Source: CAWEHT01 sp963808455
GTDB taxonomy: Bacteria; Chloroflexota; Anaerolineae; CG2-30-64-16
Assembly: GCA_963808455.1 (NCBI GenBank)
Contig: CAWEHT010000296.1
Location: forward strand, 1 to 5,669
Length of the DNA: 5,669 nt
Reading direction: 5' to 3'
Position numbers and translations under genes: made by a program. The notes below the pieces were generated by a model. That model was not told where the DNA came from and ran no database searches. It saw only the letters and a list, made by a program, of their open reading frames with translations. This document shows, one piece after another, positions 5,501 to 5,669 of this stretch. Within the stretch, counting starts at the first letter, position 1. Each line of letters opens with the position of its first letter.

Positions 5501-5669
5501 CCGAGACGGACATCCTGGTCCATCCGGCGGACCTGTACGTCGGCCTGCGCAGCCCACGCTTGTTCGTCGAGCGGGGCCAGCCGCTGAACGTGGACGCCAT
5601 CGTCGTCAACCTGGACGGCAAGGCCCAGGCCGGCCGCCAGGTCACCGTCACGGCCAGCCGGCTGGAGTG
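2574..5669 (+). CDS. Alpha-2-macroglobulin family lipoprotein, frameshifted, 3' end outside window
   Basis: By family knowledge, bacterial alpha-2-macroglobulins are surface-anchored protease traps. About 1030 codons are present; relatives usually have 1500-2000, so the thioester region should lie beyond the window. Residues 1-27 form a lipoprotein signal ending in the lipobox L-M-S-C, then an A/P/G-rich tether to about residue 95. The family block LSDAEAQEVLARLPAL...DQQSFALPKSSLP follows (about 2895-2990), then Ig-like/macroglobulin domains starting at LRYSPEGDVPLAPYLSLTFSQPM (3086) and TPPPQLEASYPGG...DPLMFAAFDQRVDP (3443-3540). The A2M_N signature F-D-D-R-G-M-Y-R-P-G-E-Q-V-H-V-K-G-W is at 4768-4821, and VHPADLYVGLRSPRLFVERGQPLNVDAIVVNLDG at 5518-5619. 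The frame breaks near 3003 (-1), 4910 (-1), 4996 (+1), 5069 (-1), 5083 (+1), 5156 (-1), 5300-5371 (+1) and 5441 (-1). With one base corrected at each, the protein reads through in family-like sequence. These are either sequencing errors or recent decay. Translated as it stands, the first frame ends near 3131 and the longest open piece is 3005-4951. Confidence 0.85.
2601..2654 (+). other. Lipoprotein signal peptide with lipobox
   Basis: The segment reads MNTLLSPVLLVSLLLMSC, preceded by the positively charged MIRPRTPLP. The hydrophobic core of about 12 residues leads to L-M-S-C, with the acceptor cysteine codon at 2652-2654 (residue 27 from the ATG at 2574). Cleavage before this cysteine by signal peptidase II and lipid attachment are predicted, placing the macroglobulin outside the cytoplasmic membrane. 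Confidence 0.82.
3287..3334 (+). repeat. In-frame tandem 24-bp repeat inside the macroglobulin gene
   Basis: Two 24-bp units (3287-3310 and 3311-3334) match at 22 of 24 bases; both begin GCCCTGAGCGGAGCGAA. They encode A-L-S-G-A-N-G-T and A-L-S-G-A-N-G-P in the macroglobulin frame. In another frame they give C-P-E-R-S-E, a peptide I recall from translations of a dispersed CCCTGAGCGGAGCGAA-type repeat in many genomes. The insert sits between the conserved LLFEPSG and RLPMATFY segments, where a short loop is expected. It adds 16 residues without breaking the frame. Confidence 0.75.

Noticed and set aside
1..5669. tRNA, rRNA, CRISPR array or insertion-sequence ends
   Set aside because: Reading both strands, I saw no cloverleaf with CCA-proximal features, no regularly spaced repeats with spacers, no transposase motif and no terminal inverted repeats.

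Overview
The window reads as a gene-dense, GC-rich bacterial chromosome segment. The 3' half (about 2.45-5.67 kb) is visibly richer in GC than the first kilobase. The gene mix is a large bacterial alpha-2-macroglobulin lipoprotein, a DUF4160/DUF2442 pair, a HigA-type antitoxin relic and a short in-gene interspersed repeat. This mix, and the style of the macroglobulin sequence, resemble what I remember from Chloroflexota (Anaerolineae/Caldilineae-like). That assignment is an impression from family knowledge, not a measurement.

Layout. (1) 1-275: a TATAAT box followed by a 12-bp tandem direct repeat, upstream of an unrecognised protein gene on + (276-914). (2) 915-1086: intergenic, with a degenerate ATCCTGT repeat. 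(3) 1087-1500 on -: a small VOC (glyoxalase/bleomycin-resistance fold) protein with a strong ribosome binding site. (4) 1501-1716: divergent intergenic region ending in a TTGACA-N17-TACAGT promoter, placed so that the transcript would begin at the GTG start of the next gene. (5) 1717-2251 on +: DUF4160 and DUF2442 proteins overlapping by 20 bp, a two-gene toxin-antitoxin-like module. (6) 2256-2416 on -: the 5' half of a HigA-family antitoxin gene, with a one-base frameshift, truncated where the DUF2442 gene ends. (7) 2417-2573: leader of the next gene, with two mutually exclusive hairpins. (8) 2574-5669 on +, running off the window: the N-terminal part of an alpha-2-macroglobulin family lipoprotein. 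It has a lipobox, an A/P-rich tether and the start of the macroglobulin-like domain series. Its reading frame is interrupted by about eight single-base indels, seven of them between about 4910 and 5443.

How the parts relate. The DUF4160/DUF2442 pair is clearly co-transcribed and translationally coupled. The antitoxin relic beside it suggests a spot where small toxin-antitoxin-like cassettes have come and gone. The macroglobulin is an independent surface lipoprotein, by family knowledge a protease trap. No enzyme that would complete a pathway with the VOC protein or the first gene is visible. I did not find a convincing new multi-gene system. The most notable signals are the leaderless promoter of the DUF4160/DUF2442 module, the clipped antitoxin relic, the in-frame 24-bp repeat insert, and the clustered frameshifts in the macroglobulin gene.
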